64,000 nucleotides of DNA from Acidihalobacter aeolianus (GTDB taxonomy: Bacteria > Pseudomonadota > Gammaproteobacteria > DSM-5130 > Acidihalobacteraceae), in assembly GCF_001753165.1 (NCBI RefSeq), contig NZ_CP017448.1, forward strand, positions 638,462 through 702,461, in the 5' to 3' direction. Both the position numbers and the translations under genes were made by a program. Each line of letters begins with the position of its first letter. Positions within the stretch are counted from its first letter, which is position 1. Positions 20,405-29,558 of this stretch are shown here, piece after piece. The notes beneath the pieces were generated by a model. The model was not told the origin of the DNA. It saw nothing but the letters and a program-made list of their open reading frames with translations, and made no database searches.

Positions 20405-21445
20405 ATGGATGAGGCGGGCAGCGCACCGCGGCGATGCCTGATCGTCGGCCCGTCCTGGGTCGGCGACATGATCATGGCGCAGAGCCTGTTCAAGCTGCTC
20501 GCCGCGCGCCATCCGGAGATGACGATCGACGTGCTCGCGCCGGCCTGGAGCGAGCCGTTGCTCGCACGCATGCCCGAGGTGCGGCGCGCGGTCGCGCAGC
20601 CCGTCGGGCATGGCCGCCTGGCGCTCGGCGAGCGCTACCGTCTCGGCCGCAGCCTGCGCGCCGAGGGTTACGACTGGGCGGTGGTCCTGCCCAACAGTCT
20701 CAAGTCCGCACTGATCCCCTGGTTCGCCGGTATCCCGCGCCGTACCGGCTTCGTCGGCGAATTCCGCTACGGGCTGCTCAACGACGCGCGTCGGCTGGAC
20801 AAATCGGCCCTGCCGCGTACCGTGCAGCGTTTTGCCGCGCTGGCCGTGCCGCCGCGGGCGCCGGTGGTGCTGGAGCAACTGCCTCTGCCGCGGCTGAGCG
20901 TCGATGCGGAGTCGGGTGAAGCTGCTGCGCAGCGTCTCGGACTCGAGACCGGACAGCCGGTGCTCGGCCTGTGCCCCGGCGCCGAGTACGGGCCGGCCAA
21001 ACGCTGGCCGGCAGAATACTTCGCCGCCGTGGCGCGACATTACCGCACGCTCGGTTGGCAGTCGTGGGTGTTCGGTTCGGAACGCGATCGCGAGATCGCC
21101 GAGGCCGTTTGCCGCGATGCCGGGCCGGGCTGCGTGAACCTCGCCGGGCGCACCACGCTGACCGAGGCGACGGACCTGATGGCGCGTTGCCGGGCGGTGG
21201 TCAGCAACGATTCCGGCCTGATGCATCTGGCAGCGGCTCTGCAACGTCCGCTGGTCGCCGTGTACGGCTCCTCCGATCCGGGTTTCACCCCGCCGCTGGC
21301 CGCGGCGGGCGCCGTGCGCATCGAACGGCTCGGCCTCGCCTGCAGCCCCTGCTTCGAGCGCGAATGTCCGCTCGGACATCTTGAATGTCTGCGCGGATTG
21401 CACCCGGAAAGGGTGGTGCGCGCGCTGGCTAGGCTGGCCGGCTGA
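20405..21445 (+). CDS. waaF: Lipopolysaccharide heptosyltransferase II
   Basis: Adds the second L-glycero-D-manno-heptose to the inner core of LPS, on the cytoplasmic face of the inner membrane. The 346-aa GT9 protein has the N-terminal VGPSWVGDMIMAQSLFK motif and AVVLPNSLKSALIPWFAGI. It also has the donor-site motifs CPGAEYGPAKRWP and VVSNDSGLMHLAAALQRPLVAVYGSSDP near residue 265. The stop overlaps the waaC start by 1 nt (TGATG). These motifs are typical of WaaF rather than WaaC. Confidence 0.95.
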   Translation: MDEAGSAPRRCLIVGPSWVGDMIMAQSLFKLLAARHPEMTIDVLAPAWSEPLLARMPEVRRAVAQPVGHGRLALGERYRLGRSLRAEGYDWAVVLPNSLKSALIPWFAGIPRRTGFVGEFRYGLLNDARRLDKSALPRTVQRFAALAVPPRAPVVLEQLPLPRLSVDAESGEAAAQRLGLETGQPVLGLCPGAEYGPAKRWPAEYFAAVARHYRTLGWQSWVFGSERDREIAEAVCRDAGPGCVNLAGRTTLTEATDLMARCRAVVSNDSGLMHLAAALQRPLVAVYGSSDPGFTPPLAAAGAVRIERLGLACSPCFERECPLGHLECLRGLHPERVVRALARLAG

Positions 21446-22491
21446 TGCGCGTACTGCTCGTCAAGCTGTCCTCGCTGGGCGACGTGATCCATACCTTGCC
21501 GGCGCTGACCGACGCCTACCGCGCGCTGCCGGACGTCGCTTTCGACTGGGTGGTGGAGGAGAACTTCGCCGAGATCCCCGCCTGGCACCCGGCCGTGGAT
21601 CGCATCATTCCCGCCGCCCTGCGTCGCTGGCGGCGCAATTGGCGCGGCACGGGCGTGGAGCGTCGGGTGTTCCGCGCCTGGCTGCGCGAACGCGAATACG
21701 ACCGCGTGATCGACGCCCAGGGCCTGATCAAGAGCGCCTGGGTGGCGCGGCTCGCACGCGGCCCGCGCTGGGGGCTGGATCGCGCCTCGGCGCGCGAACC
21801 GCTGGCCGCCTGGGCCTACGCGCATCGCGTGCGCGTGTCCCGCGACCAGCATGCCGTCGTGCGCACGCGTCTGCTGCTGGCCGCTGCGCTGGGTTACTCG
21901 CCCCCGGACAGCCCCGCGTCCTACGGCCTGCAGCGCGACCGCCTGCCGGCGCCACCCGTGCCGCCCGGCGGCCTGCTGTTTCTGCACGGCACCACCTGGC
22001 CGAGCAAGCACTGGCCCGAGACCTATTGGCGCGAACTGACGGCCATGGCCGCAGCCGCCGGGCATCGCATCCTGCTGCCCTGGGGCAGCGAGGCCGAGCG
22101 CGCGCGTGCCGAGTCCATGGCCGCGGCGGGCGGCGATGCGGCCACGGTACTCCCGCGTTGCGGTCTGGGCGATCTGGCCGCGCTGATCGGCGCTTCGCGC
22201 GCGGTCGTAGGGGTCGACACCGGGCTGGCGCACCTGGCTGCGGCGTTGGGTACGCCCTCGGTGACCCTGTACGGCGCGACCCGTGCCGACCGCACCGGCA
22301 CCTTCGGCGAGTGGCAGGTGCATCTGGCCGCGGATTTCCCCTGTTCGCCCTGCCTCGCGCGGGAGTGCCGTTATCGCGGCGAGGCCGCGGTGCAGCCGGC
22401 CTGCTACGCGACGCTCGGGCCCGAGCGCGTGTGGCGCGAACTGGGCGCGCTGCTTGCGGTCGATTCGCAGGAGGCGGCGCATGGCGCGTGA
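21445..22491 (+). CDS. waaC: Lipopolysaccharide heptosyltransferase I
   Basis: Adds the first heptose to Kdo in the LPS inner core. The 348-aa GT9 enzyme begins MRVLLVKLSSLGDVIHTLPA, the WaaC signature. It has FDWVVEENFAEIPAWHP, LIKSAWVARLARG, HGTTWPSKHWPE and VVGVDTGLAHLAAALGTPSVTLYGAT. It overlaps waaF by 1 nt and the following GT2 gene by 11 nt, so the block is one operon. Confidence 0.96.
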   Translation: MRVLLVKLSSLGDVIHTLPALTDAYRALPDVAFDWVVEENFAEIPAWHPAVDRIIPAALRRWRRNWRGTGVERRVFRAWLREREYDRVIDAQGLIKSAWVARLARGPRWGLDRASAREPLAAWAYAHRVRVSRDQHAVVRTRLLLAAALGYSPPDSPASYGLQRDRLPAPPVPPGGLLFLHGTTWPSKHWPETYWRELTAMAAAAGHRILLPWGSEAERARAESMAAAGGDAATVLPRCGLGDLAALIGASRAVVGVDTGLAHLAAALGTPSVTLYGATRADRTGTFGEWQVHLAADFPCSPCLARECRYRGEAAVQPACYATLGPERVWRELGALLAVDSQEAAHGA

Positions 22492-23239
22492 ACCGCTGTC
22501 CGCGGTCATCATCACCCACAACGAGGCCGCGCGTATCGGTGCCTGCCTCGACTGCCTCGACTTCGCCGACGAAATCCTGATCGTCGATTCCGGCAGCACC
22601 GACGGCACCCTGGCCATCGCCGAGGGCCGCGGCATCCGCGTGGTACATCACGACTGGGCCGGCTTCGGCCCGCAGAAGCGTTTTGCCGTGGATCAGGCCA
22701 TGCACGACTGGGTGTTGTGCGTGGATGCCGACGAACGCGTTTCCGAGGCTCTGCGCGCGAGCATCGAGGAGGCGGTGACCGAACCCAAGGCGATGGTCTG
22801 CCGCATTGCCCGGCGCAACCGCTTCATGGGGCGCTGGTTGCGCCACGGCGAAGGCTATCCGGACTACGTCATCCGCCTGTTTCACCGCGATCACGCCGAG
22901 TGGAGCGAGGACGCAGTGCACGAAACCGTGCTCACCGACGATCCCGTCATCACCCTCGCGGGCGATCTGCTGCACGAATCCGAGTACGGGGTCGCCGAAT
23001 ACGCGGCCAAGCAGGCACGCTACGCCCACTTGCAGGCCGAACGGGTGCGCGCCGCGGGCGGCGGCTCCTCCTGGGTGCGCGCGGTCGTCAGTCCTGGGCT
23101 GCGCTTCGTCAAGTTCTACGTGATCAGGCTAGGCTTCCTCGACGGTCTCCCCGGTCTCGCGCACATTCTGCTAGGCTGCTTCGCCTCGTTTCTCAAGCAC
23201 CTCGATCTGGTGGCCGGCCGGCGGCACGGCACCGACTAG
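22481..23239 (+). CDS. Family 2 glycosyltransferase, WaaE/KdtX-like
   Basis: 252-aa inverting GT-A glycosyltransferase. It has ITHNEAARIGACLDCL at the N-terminus, LIVDSGSTDGTLAIA, the DxD-type VDADERVS near residue 88 and HHDWAGFGPQKRFAV. This set matches the WaaE/KdtX-like group that adds beta-1,4-glucose to core heptose in Klebsiella and Serratia. A hydrophobic C-terminal stretch (about 205-240) may associate with the membrane. The ATG at 22481 follows CAGGAGG, inside the waaC 3' end. Confidence 0.85.
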   Translation: MAREPLSAVIITHNEAARIGACLDCLDFADEILIVDSGSTDGTLAIAEGRGIRVVHHDWAGFGPQKRFAVDQAMHDWVLCVDADERVSEALRASIEEAVTEPKAMVCRIARRNRFMGRWLRHGEGYPDYVIRLFHRDHAEWSEDAVHETVLTDDPVITLAGDLLHESEYGVAEYAAKQARYAHLQAERVRAAGGGSSWVRAVVSPGLRFVKFYVIRLGFLDGLPGLAHILLGCFASFLKHLDLVAGRRHGTD

Positions 23240-23247
23240 GAATCGTC

Positions 23248-24324
23248 ATGTCAGATATAGCTATGCCCACCCTCGACGTGCCGACCCGCCCGCGCATCCT
23301 GGTCATCCGCCGCGACAACATCGGTGATCTGGTCTGCACCCTGCCGATGATCACCGCCCTGCGATGCCGCTACCCGGAGGCGCACATCGCCGCGCTGGTC
23401 AACAGCTACAACCGCGACGTGCTGGCCGGTCACCCCGACCTCGACGCGGTCTACGCCTACACCAAGGCCAAGCATCGCGAGGACGGCGAGAGCGTTGCGG
23501 GGGTGTACTGGCGGCGCATCAAGCTCACCCTGCACCTGCGCCGCGAGCGTTTCGACTATGCCGTTCTCGGCGGCGCGAATTTCCTGCCGCGAGCGCTGCG
23601 TCTGGCGCGTCCGCTGGGTGCGCGCCACATCGTCGGTTTCACCGCGCCCGACCGGCGCGGCGCGGGCGCCATCGACACGCCGGTCCCCTACGGCAGCGGC
23701 GCGGGCCTGCACGAGGTCGAGGACATCTTCCGCCTGCTCGCGCCTCTCGGCATCAAGGGGCCGCCGCCGGCCGCCCGGCTCGCGCCCGATGCGGTTCTTG
23801 CCGACGCGATCCGCGCGGGCCTGCCCGCCGCGGCAGCCGGCAAGCCGCTGGTCGGGCTGCACGTCAGCGCACGCAAGCCCTCCAACCGCTGGCCGGTGGA
23901 GCGCTTCGTCGAACTCGCACGGCGCCTGCACGAGGCACACGACGCGCACTTCCTGCTGTTCTGGTCACCGGGTGCGCCGGACGACCGTTTCCATCCCGGC
24001 GACGACGACAAAGCGGGCCGTCTTGCCGCCGCACTGGGCCCGGATCTGCTTACCCCCTGCCGCACCGAGCGACTCGCCGAGTTGATCGCGGGGCTTTCGC
24101 TGTGCGACCGCGTGATCTGCAGCGACGGCGGCGCGATGCACATCGCCGCGGCGCTGGAGCGGCCCATCGTCTGCCTGTTCGGCGCCACCGATCCGGTGCG
24201 CTGGCATCCCTGGGCCACGGATTACCGCCTGCTGCAGACGCCGGCCCGCGACGTCAGCGATGTCGATGTCGATGCGGTGCTAGCGGCCTACGCGGAACTG
24301 CGCCCGCTGCCGGCCGTCGGCTGA
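23248..24324 (+). CDS. Family 9 glycosyltransferase (heptosyltransferase-like)
   Basis: 358 aa. The N-terminal PRILVIRRDNIGDLVCTLPMITAL motif and the C-terminal VICSDGGAMHIAAALERPIVCLFGATDP motif define a GT9 enzyme, distinct from waaF and waaC in the same operon. It may act as a third core heptosyltransferase (WaaQ/RfaQ-like), but the acceptor cannot be told from sequence alone. The start ATG 23248 follows GGAATCGTC and lies 8 bp after the GT2 gene. Confidence 0.82.
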   Translation: MSDIAMPTLDVPTRPRILVIRRDNIGDLVCTLPMITALRCRYPEAHIAALVNSYNRDVLAGHPDLDAVYAYTKAKHREDGESVAGVYWRRIKLTLHLRRERFDYAVLGGANFLPRALRLARPLGARHIVGFTAPDRRGAGAIDTPVPYGSGAGLHEVEDIFRLLAPLGIKGPPPAARLAPDAVLADAIRAGLPAAAAGKPLVGLHVSARKPSNRWPVERFVELARRLHEAHDAHFLLFWSPGAPDDRFHPGDDDKAGRLAAALGPDLLTPCRTERLAELIAGLSLCDRVICSDGGAMHIAAALERPIVCLFGATDPVRWHPWATDYRLLQTPARDVSDVDVDAVLAAYAELRPLPAVG

Positions 24325-24338
24325 ATCGCGTACTCGCC

Positions 24339-25409
24339 ATGCGGATCTTGCTGATCACCAACGAGCGCAGCCAGCGCAACGGCTGGGCCACCGTCGCCCT
24401 GGAGCTTGCGGTGCGGCTGGGCGAACGGCACCAGGTCACGGTGCTGTCGGAGCGGGGCGATGCTGCCAACCCGGGCCTCGATCTGATCGCCTCCAACGGC
24501 TACAAGACCCCGCGTGCGCTGCGCCGCGATACCGGCGACATCGTACGCCGCCTGTCAGGCGAGCGTTTCGACACGATCATCTGTGCAATCGAACCGCACC
24601 TGCCGCTCGCCGCCCGACTCAAGCATCGCCTCGGCATCCCGCACCTGGTGCTGATCGGGCAGGGGACCTACATCTACTACCCCTTCATCCGTGGACGCTG
24701 GCGCTGGTTCAACCGCCGCGCCGCGCGTGCGGTGGACATGCTGGTTGTGCCCAGCAGGTTCACCGCCGACAAGGCGCGCGCCTGGTATCGCGGACCGCTG
24801 GAGATCGTCCCCTGGGGGGTGAATGCCGAGGCCTATCGGCCGCTCCCCGGTATCGACAAGGAACGCGCCTTTCTGTTCGTTGGGGCGCAGAAACCGCGCA
24901 AGGGCGTGGACGATCTGCTCGCCGGCTTTGCGCGGCTGGTTGCCGAATACCCCGACACGCGTCTGTATCTCGTCGGCAGTCCCAGCGACCGCTACGACCG
25001 GCGCATGGCCGAACTCGGCATCGAGGCCAATGTGGTCAAGACCGGCGTGGTCGATCATGAACAGCTGCTCGGTTACTACGCCCGCTGCCTGTGCCACGTG
25101 TTGCCCTCGGTCAACACGCACGATGCCTTCGAGGGTTACGGTCTGGTGCATCTCGAGGCCAATGCCTGCGGTATTCCTTCCATCGGTTCGCGCGGCACGG
25201 CGAACGAGGAGATCATCGTCGACGGCGTCAGCGGTCTGCTGTGCGAGCCGCACGACCCGGAGTCGGTATACCGCTGTCTGCGCCGCATCGTTGCCGACGA
25301 ATCGGCGACGCGAGCGATGTTCGCATCCTCGCTCGCACACGCCCGCAGGTTCACCTGGGAACGGGTGATCGAGGCCTTCGAGGAACGCGTGCTGCCGGCT
25401 GGGCGCTAG
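24339..25409 (+). CDS. Family 4 glycosyltransferase
   Basis: 356-aa GT-B retaining glycosyltransferase. It starts MRILLITNERSQRNGWATVALELAVRLG. The C-terminal donor domain has LFVGAQKPRKGVDDLLAGF, YLVGSPSDRYDR and the E-x7-E motif region AFEGYGLVHLEANACGIPSIGS near residue 265. It is 14 bp after the GT9 gene and is the last gene of this plus-strand block. Its stop region overlaps the convergent glycosyltransferase gene by 4 nt. The transferred sugar is unknown. Confidence 0.85.
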   Translation: MRILLITNERSQRNGWATVALELAVRLGERHQVTVLSERGDAANPGLDLIASNGYKTPRALRRDTGDIVRRLSGERFDTIICAIEPHLPLAARLKHRLGIPHLVLIGQGTYIYYPFIRGRWRWFNRRAARAVDMLVVPSRFTADKARAWYRGPLEIVPWGVNAEAYRPLPGIDKERAFLFVGAQKPRKGVDDLLAGFARLVAEYPDTRLYLVGSPSDRYDRRMAELGIEANVVKTGVVDHEQLLGYYARCLCHVLPSVNTHDAFEGYGLVHLEANACGIPSIGSRGTANEEIIVDGVSGLLCEPHDPESVYRCLRRIVADESATRAMFASSLAHARRFTWERVIEAFEERVLPAGR

Positions 25410-26506
25410 CCCGGCGCGCGCAGAAAGGCGACGAGATCCTGCGCCATCCGCGCATAGTCGCGCTGCGCGCGTACCGCCTCCCGCCCGCGTTCGCCCATCG
25501 CGTCCAACGGATCGCGACCGAGGGTCAGCACGCGTTCCACGCCCGCGGCGATGCACGCTTCGTCGAAGGGGCAGTACAGGGCAGTCTCCTCGTCGAACAC
25601 CGCGCGGTAGTCCGGCAGCTCCGAGAGCAGGGCGGGGATGCCTGCGGCGTAGTATTCGAAGGTCTTGGTCGGCGACGAACCGAGGTAAAGGCGCAGCGGC
25701 GGGATCAGGCCGAGGCCCATGTCTGCCTCGGCAAGGCGGCGCAGCAGCTCGTCGCGCGGTACCGGCGGGTGATAAACGAAGCGCGGATCGTTCGGCAGGC
25801 CGAGGCGTTTCCGCCCGGCCTCGTCCAGCGGCGTGTAGAGGTGCAGCTCATAGTCGCCGCGGGCGGCGGCGAAGCCCGCCAGCACCGTATCCATGCGCCG
25901 TAACCGGTCGATGGTGCCGGCGTAGACGAAGCGGATCGGACCGCTGCGCGGCGGGCGTGCGGGCAGGCCGAGGCCGGCGAAGTCGAAGCCGAGCGGCAGT
26001 GGGAGGCTGGGCACGACCAGCGCCGGGTGGAACAGGCGGCGGTGGGTGTCTGTGATCGGCAGATAGGCATCGCAGCGGGCAATCAGCCGCGCCTCCGCGC
26101 GCGCGCGCCAGCGGTATTCCAGCGCCTTGCGCAGCCTGGCGCGGCCGGTTACGCGGGATTCGTGATAGCGCCGGTAGGCATGCAGGAAGGAGTCCCAGAA
26201 GGCGATGCGCGGGCCGTGCGCGCTGCGCGCGCGCAGCATCGCTGCGAGCGCGGGAAAGAGGTTGCGCACCACGATCCAGTCATAGTCCCCGAGGTCGACG
26301 AGACCGCCCAGCGCATCGGCCAGCCCACGGCGCCGGCAGGCGTGGGGCAGGGTGATTGTCCCGTCCTCGCGCAGGGCGCGCGTCGCCTCGCGATCGAAAT
26401 AGACCCGCTCGACCTGGGCGAGACCGGTCAGGTGGCGTCCGAAGATCGCTTCCACGGCGGAGTGGTCGCTGCCGCGGTAGAGGTCGGTGACGAGCAGGAT
26501 GCGCAC
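25406..26506 (-). CDS. Putative glycosyltransferase (GT4-like GT-B fold)
   Basis: 366 aa. MRILLVTDLYRGSDHSAVEAIFGRH at the N-terminus, FVYAGTIDRLRRMDTVLAGFAA in the middle and SSPTKTFEYYAAGIPALLSELPDYR near residue 275 indicate a GT-B glycosyltransferase of group 1 type. The donor loop is shorter than usual. It is the last gene of a six-gene minus-strand block ending at 25406, and overlaps the convergent GT4 gene by 4 nt at the stops. The substrate is not recognisable. Confidence 0.75.
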   Translation of the reverse strand: MRILLVTDLYRGSDHSAVEAIFGRHLTGLAQVERVYFDREATRALREDGTITLPHACRRRGLADALGGLVDLGDYDWIVVRNLFPALAAMLRARSAHGPRIAFWDSFLHAYRRYHESRVTGRARLRKALEYRWRARAEARLIARCDAYLPITDTHRRLFHPALVVPSLPLPLGFDFAGLGLPARPPRSGPIRFVYAGTIDRLRRMDTVLAGFAAARGDYELHLYTPLDEAGRKRLGLPNDPRFVYHPPVPRDELLRRLAEADMGLGLIPPLRLYLGSSPTKTFEYYAAGIPALLSELPDYRAVFDEETALYCPFDEACIAAGVERVLTLGRDPLDAMGERGREAVRAQRDYARMAQDLVAFLRAPG

Positions 26507-26512
26507 GGCGGT

Positions 26513-27631
26513 TCAGGTGCCGGTCGCGGCGCGCCGGTCCAGCCGGGCCAGGACCGCGGCGGCCACCGCATCGACGCCGATGCGCGACATGGGTTCGGGC
26601 AGGGTGCGTGCCGTCGCGTCCCAGGGAGCGGTCAGCACGGTGTGGCGGTCGAGGTCGTAGAGCGGGCCGGCCCCGGCGGGGTCCGAGGCGCCGAACAGGC
26701 AGACGGTGGGCGTGCCGACCGCGATGGCGACATGCATCGGGCCGGTGTCGCCGGTCACCAGTATGTCGAGGCGCTCGATCAGCGCGGGCAGGCGGTCCAG
26801 CCCCAGCGTCCCGGCAAGATCGACCGCCGCCTCGCCGATACCCTCGGCGATGCGGCGGCAGCGCGCGGCCTCGGCCAGCGAGCCGGTGAGCATCAGGCGC
26901 AGACCGGGCCGGCTTGCGGCGAGGGTACGCCCGAGCGCGATATAGTGTCTTTCCGGCCAGGTGCGATGGGGTTCGGAGGCGCCGGTCTGCAGCCCGACCA
27001 GCGGCGTGTCCTTGGCCAACCCGTGTGCGGTGAGAACGGTCCGGGCCGCTTCTCGCGCCGCGTCGTGCACCGGCAGGTGCATGCGCAGATCGTCGCTGTT
27101 CGCGCCGGCCAGATGTGCTACCGCGAGGCGCTGGCGCAGGCCATGGCCGAGGTCCTGCCAGGTCAGTCGCGGCTCGGCATTGCTGAGCAGGAAGCGGTTA
27201 CGGCTGGTGTTGGGCAGCTTGAAGATGAAGGGAATGCCGGCGAGGGACAGCAGCGGCGTCATCTGCGGTTCGTTGCCGTGAAACACCGCCGCGGCGTCGG
27301 GCCGCAGCCGGCGCAGTGCGCGCAGGGTACGCGCGAAATCGCCGTAGCGCCCGCTGTAGAAGATCCGTTTGTCGATGTCCGGGTGACCGTCCAGCAGACG
27401 ACCGGTGGCTGGGTGCAGCAGGGCGACGAGACGGGCCTCGGGGTAGCGCGCGCGCAGGGCGTGGATGCCGGCGGTGCTCATCGCGGTATCGCCGAGCGCG
27501 GTGGTGGAGACGGCGAGCAGGGTGCGTACCGCCGAGGGCGCGAAGTTCGCCGCGGGACGCGGGCGGCGGCCGAGCGCGTGGGCGGTGCGCAGGCCGAGGT
27601 AGAGCAGGTCGGTGAGGGGCTGGACGCGCAT
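26513..27631 (-). CDS. Family 9 glycosyltransferase (heptosyltransferase-like)
   Basis: 372 aa from the ATG at 27631. The N-terminal LLAVSTTALGDTAMSTAGIHALR and the C-terminal ILVTGDTGPMHVAIAVGTPTVCLFGASDPAG motifs mark a GT9 enzyme. LVGLQTGASEPHRTWPERHY is the central donor-contact motif. A 30-residue N-terminal extension precedes the first strand. It is 5 bp from the deacetylase gene upstream, in the same operon. Probably acts in core or O-chain assembly; the sugar is unknown. Confidence 0.8.
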   Translation of the reverse strand: MRVQPLTDLLYLGLRTAHALGRRPRPAANFAPSAVRTLLAVSTTALGDTAMSTAGIHALRARYPEARLVALLHPATGRLLDGHPDIDKRIFYSGRYGDFARTLRALRRLRPDAAAVFHGNEPQMTPLLSLAGIPFIFKLPNTSRNRFLLSNAEPRLTWQDLGHGLRQRLAVAHLAGANSDDLRMHLPVHDAAREAARTVLTAHGLAKDTPLVGLQTGASEPHRTWPERHYIALGRTLAASRPGLRLMLTGSLAEAARCRRIAEGIGEAAVDLAGTLGLDRLPALIERLDILVTGDTGPMHVAIAVGTPTVCLFGASDPAGAGPLYDLDRHTVLTAPWDATARTLPEPMSRIGVDAVAAAVLARLDRRAATGT

Positions 27632-27636
27632 CCGCC

Positions 27637-28455
27637 TCAGCGCCGCAGCGCCAGGTAGAGCCTGGCCCGCCGCGGCGAGCGGTAGATGAAGAGCTGGCGG
27701 GCGAGCCATCTGCCAGGACGTTCCTTGGTGTCGATGCGGCGGATGGCGGGGACATTGTCGAAGGGCAGATTGGTGCCGCGGATCACGCTGTACTGGGCCT
27801 GGAAGCCGAGGCCGGCGGCGAGCGTCGGATATTCGGGTTCGATATGGCCCCAGGGCCAGCACAGATGGCGATCGTTGAGACCGAGTCGTTCGGCCAAGGT
27901 CGCGCGCGAGCGTTCCAGGTCCTCGCGCAGTGCGGCGTTGCGCGCGGCGAGCTCGGGGTGTAGCTGGTCCCAGCGCACGTGGCTGTGACTGTGGGAGTGG
28001 AATTCCACCGTGCCGTCGGCGCTCATCGTCTCGATCTCGGACCAGCGCAGCATCGCGCGGTCGGCCTCGCCGGCTTCGATCAGGCGCTTGCAGGTGCGGT
28101 GGTCCGGGCAGTCGGGCAGGTCTTCCCAGCCGCCCGCGTACGGACGCGGCTGCCCGTCGCCGATCCAGCCGGTAACGGCGAAGATGATTGCGTGCAGTCC
28201 GAGGCGCTGCAGCACCGGGTAGGCATGCACGTAGTTGTCGAGGTAGCCGTCGTCGAAGGTGATCGCCACGCTGCGGTCCGGCACCGTGGCGCGGCCCTGC
28301 ATGAAGGCGAGCAGTTCGTCGGCGGTGATCGTCCGGTAGCCGCTGCGCGCGAGCCGCGTCATGTGCGCCTCGAAGGTCGCCGGCGATACGGTGACCAGTC
28401 CGGGGCGTGGTCCCACGTGGTGGTACATGAGCACGGGTACGGCGCGGGCGGTCAT
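27637..28455 (-). CDS. Polysaccharide deacetylase (NodB-like, CE4)
   Basis: 272 aa. It begins with VPVLMYHHVGPRPG, then AITFDDGYLDNYVHAYPVLQ near residue 68, the TFDDG motif whose second Asp binds the metal. The HSHSHSH segment at about 172-178 supplies the metal-binding His motif. No signal peptide is seen, so it likely acts in the cytoplasm on an LPS or glycan precursor. Overlaps the upstream GT4 gene by 4 nt (start ATGA). The context points to a role in modifying a surface sugar. Confidence 0.88.
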   Translation of the reverse strand: MTARAVPVLMYHHVGPRPGLVTVSPATFEAHMTRLARSGYRTITADELLAFMQGRATVPDRSVAITFDDGYLDNYVHAYPVLQRLGLHAIIFAVTGWIGDGQPRPYAGGWEDLPDCPDHRTCKRLIEAGEADRAMLRWSEIETMSADGTVEFHSHSHSHVRWDQLHPELAARNAALREDLERSRATLAERLGLNDRHLCWPWGHIEPEYPTLAAGLGFQAQYSVIRGTNLPFDNVPAIRRIDTKERPGRWLARQLFIYRSPRRARLYLALRR

Positions 28456-29558
28456 CGGGCGGTTCTCGCGGAGTGGTGCAGCAGATCGTCGCACAGTCGC
28501 TCGGTGGCATCGAGCATGGCGTCGAGGCTGAAGTGGGCGTGCACGTGCGCGCGTCCACGCTCGCCGAGGTTGCGTGCCCAGTCGGGGTCGGCGAACACGC
28601 GCTCCAGGGCGGCAGCCATGGCCTCGGCGTCCTCGGGCGGGACCAGCAGACCGGTGTCCTCGTCGCGGATCAGTTCGGGCACGCCGCCGACGCGGGTGGC
28701 GACCACCGGCAGGCCGAGTCCCAGCGCCTGGGTCACGGCCTGCGGCACGCCTTCGGAGCGCGAGCTGAGCAGCAGGGCGTCGGCGGCGCCCAAGAGGTCG
28801 GGGACGTCGTCGCGATGTCCGAGGAAATGCACGCGGCCGCTGAGTCCCAGCGCGTCGGCGCGCGCGCCCAGTTCGTCGCGCATCGGTCCGTCGCCGGCGA
28901 GGATCAGCTGCAGCCGCGGCCGCGCGTCGGCCAGTCGCTGCAGCGCATCGAGCGCCAGCAGGTGGCGCTTGACCCCGCGCAGCACGCCGACCATGAGCAG
29001 CAGTTCGTCGTCCTCGCCGAACCCCAGACCGGCGCGCACGGTGGCGCGGTCGCGGGCCGGGCGGAAACCGGCGAAGTCGATGCCGGTGGGGATGCTCACC
29101 ACCTGTGCGGCGGGGAAGCCGCACTCCTCCACCAGGCGCGCGCGCACCGCCTCGCCGCAGGCGACGATGCGGTCGGGCAGGTAATGCACGAAGTTGGTCC
29201 AGCCGCGGCGCAGCGGATTGTTGAGATGGCGCGTGCGCAGCAGCACCGGGCTGCGCGCCCAGCGCGCGGCGATGCCGCCGACCCAGCTGTCGACGCCGCT
29301 GTGGGTGTTGACCACGTCGATACGCAGCCGGCGCAGCTCGCGTGCGAGGCGCGCCGCGCTGGCGAGATCGGCGGCACCGCGCAGCGGCAGGATCAGGGTG
29401 GGTATGCCGGCGGTTTCGGCGGCGACGCGCAGTTGCGCGCCCTCTCGGGTGGCCAGCCAGATGTCGTGGCCGCGCGCGCGCATGCCCTTCATCTCGGCAA
29501 GGATGCGCCGCTCCTGGCCGCCAAAGCCGTCGGACCATTCCGTGTGCAGGATGCGCAT
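28452..29558 (-). CDS. Family 4 glycosyltransferase
   Basis: 368-aa GT-B enzyme. MRILHTEWSDGFGGQERRILAEM at the start has the GG-x-E donor loop. NTHSGVDSWVGG, VVSIPTGIDFAGF, LLMVGVLRGVKRH, LILAGDGPMRDEL and the donor motif RSEGVPQAVTQALGLGLPVVAT near residue 275 are all standard GT4 features. The stop overlaps the deacetylase start by 4 nt and its start overlaps the GT9 stop by 1 nt. Sugar specificity is unknown. Confidence 0.86.
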   Translation of the reverse strand: MRILHTEWSDGFGGQERRILAEMKGMRARGHDIWLATREGAQLRVAAETAGIPTLILPLRGAADLASAARLARELRRLRIDVVNTHSGVDSWVGGIAARWARSPVLLRTRHLNNPLRRGWTNFVHYLPDRIVACGEAVRARLVEECGFPAAQVVSIPTGIDFAGFRPARDRATVRAGLGFGEDDELLLMVGVLRGVKRHLLALDALQRLADARPRLQLILAGDGPMRDELGARADALGLSGRVHFLGHRDDVPDLLGAADALLLSSRSEGVPQAVTQALGLGLPVVATRVGGVPELIRDEDTGLLVPPEDAEAMAAALERVFADPDWARNLGERGRAHVHAHFSLDAMLDATERLCDDLLHHSARTAR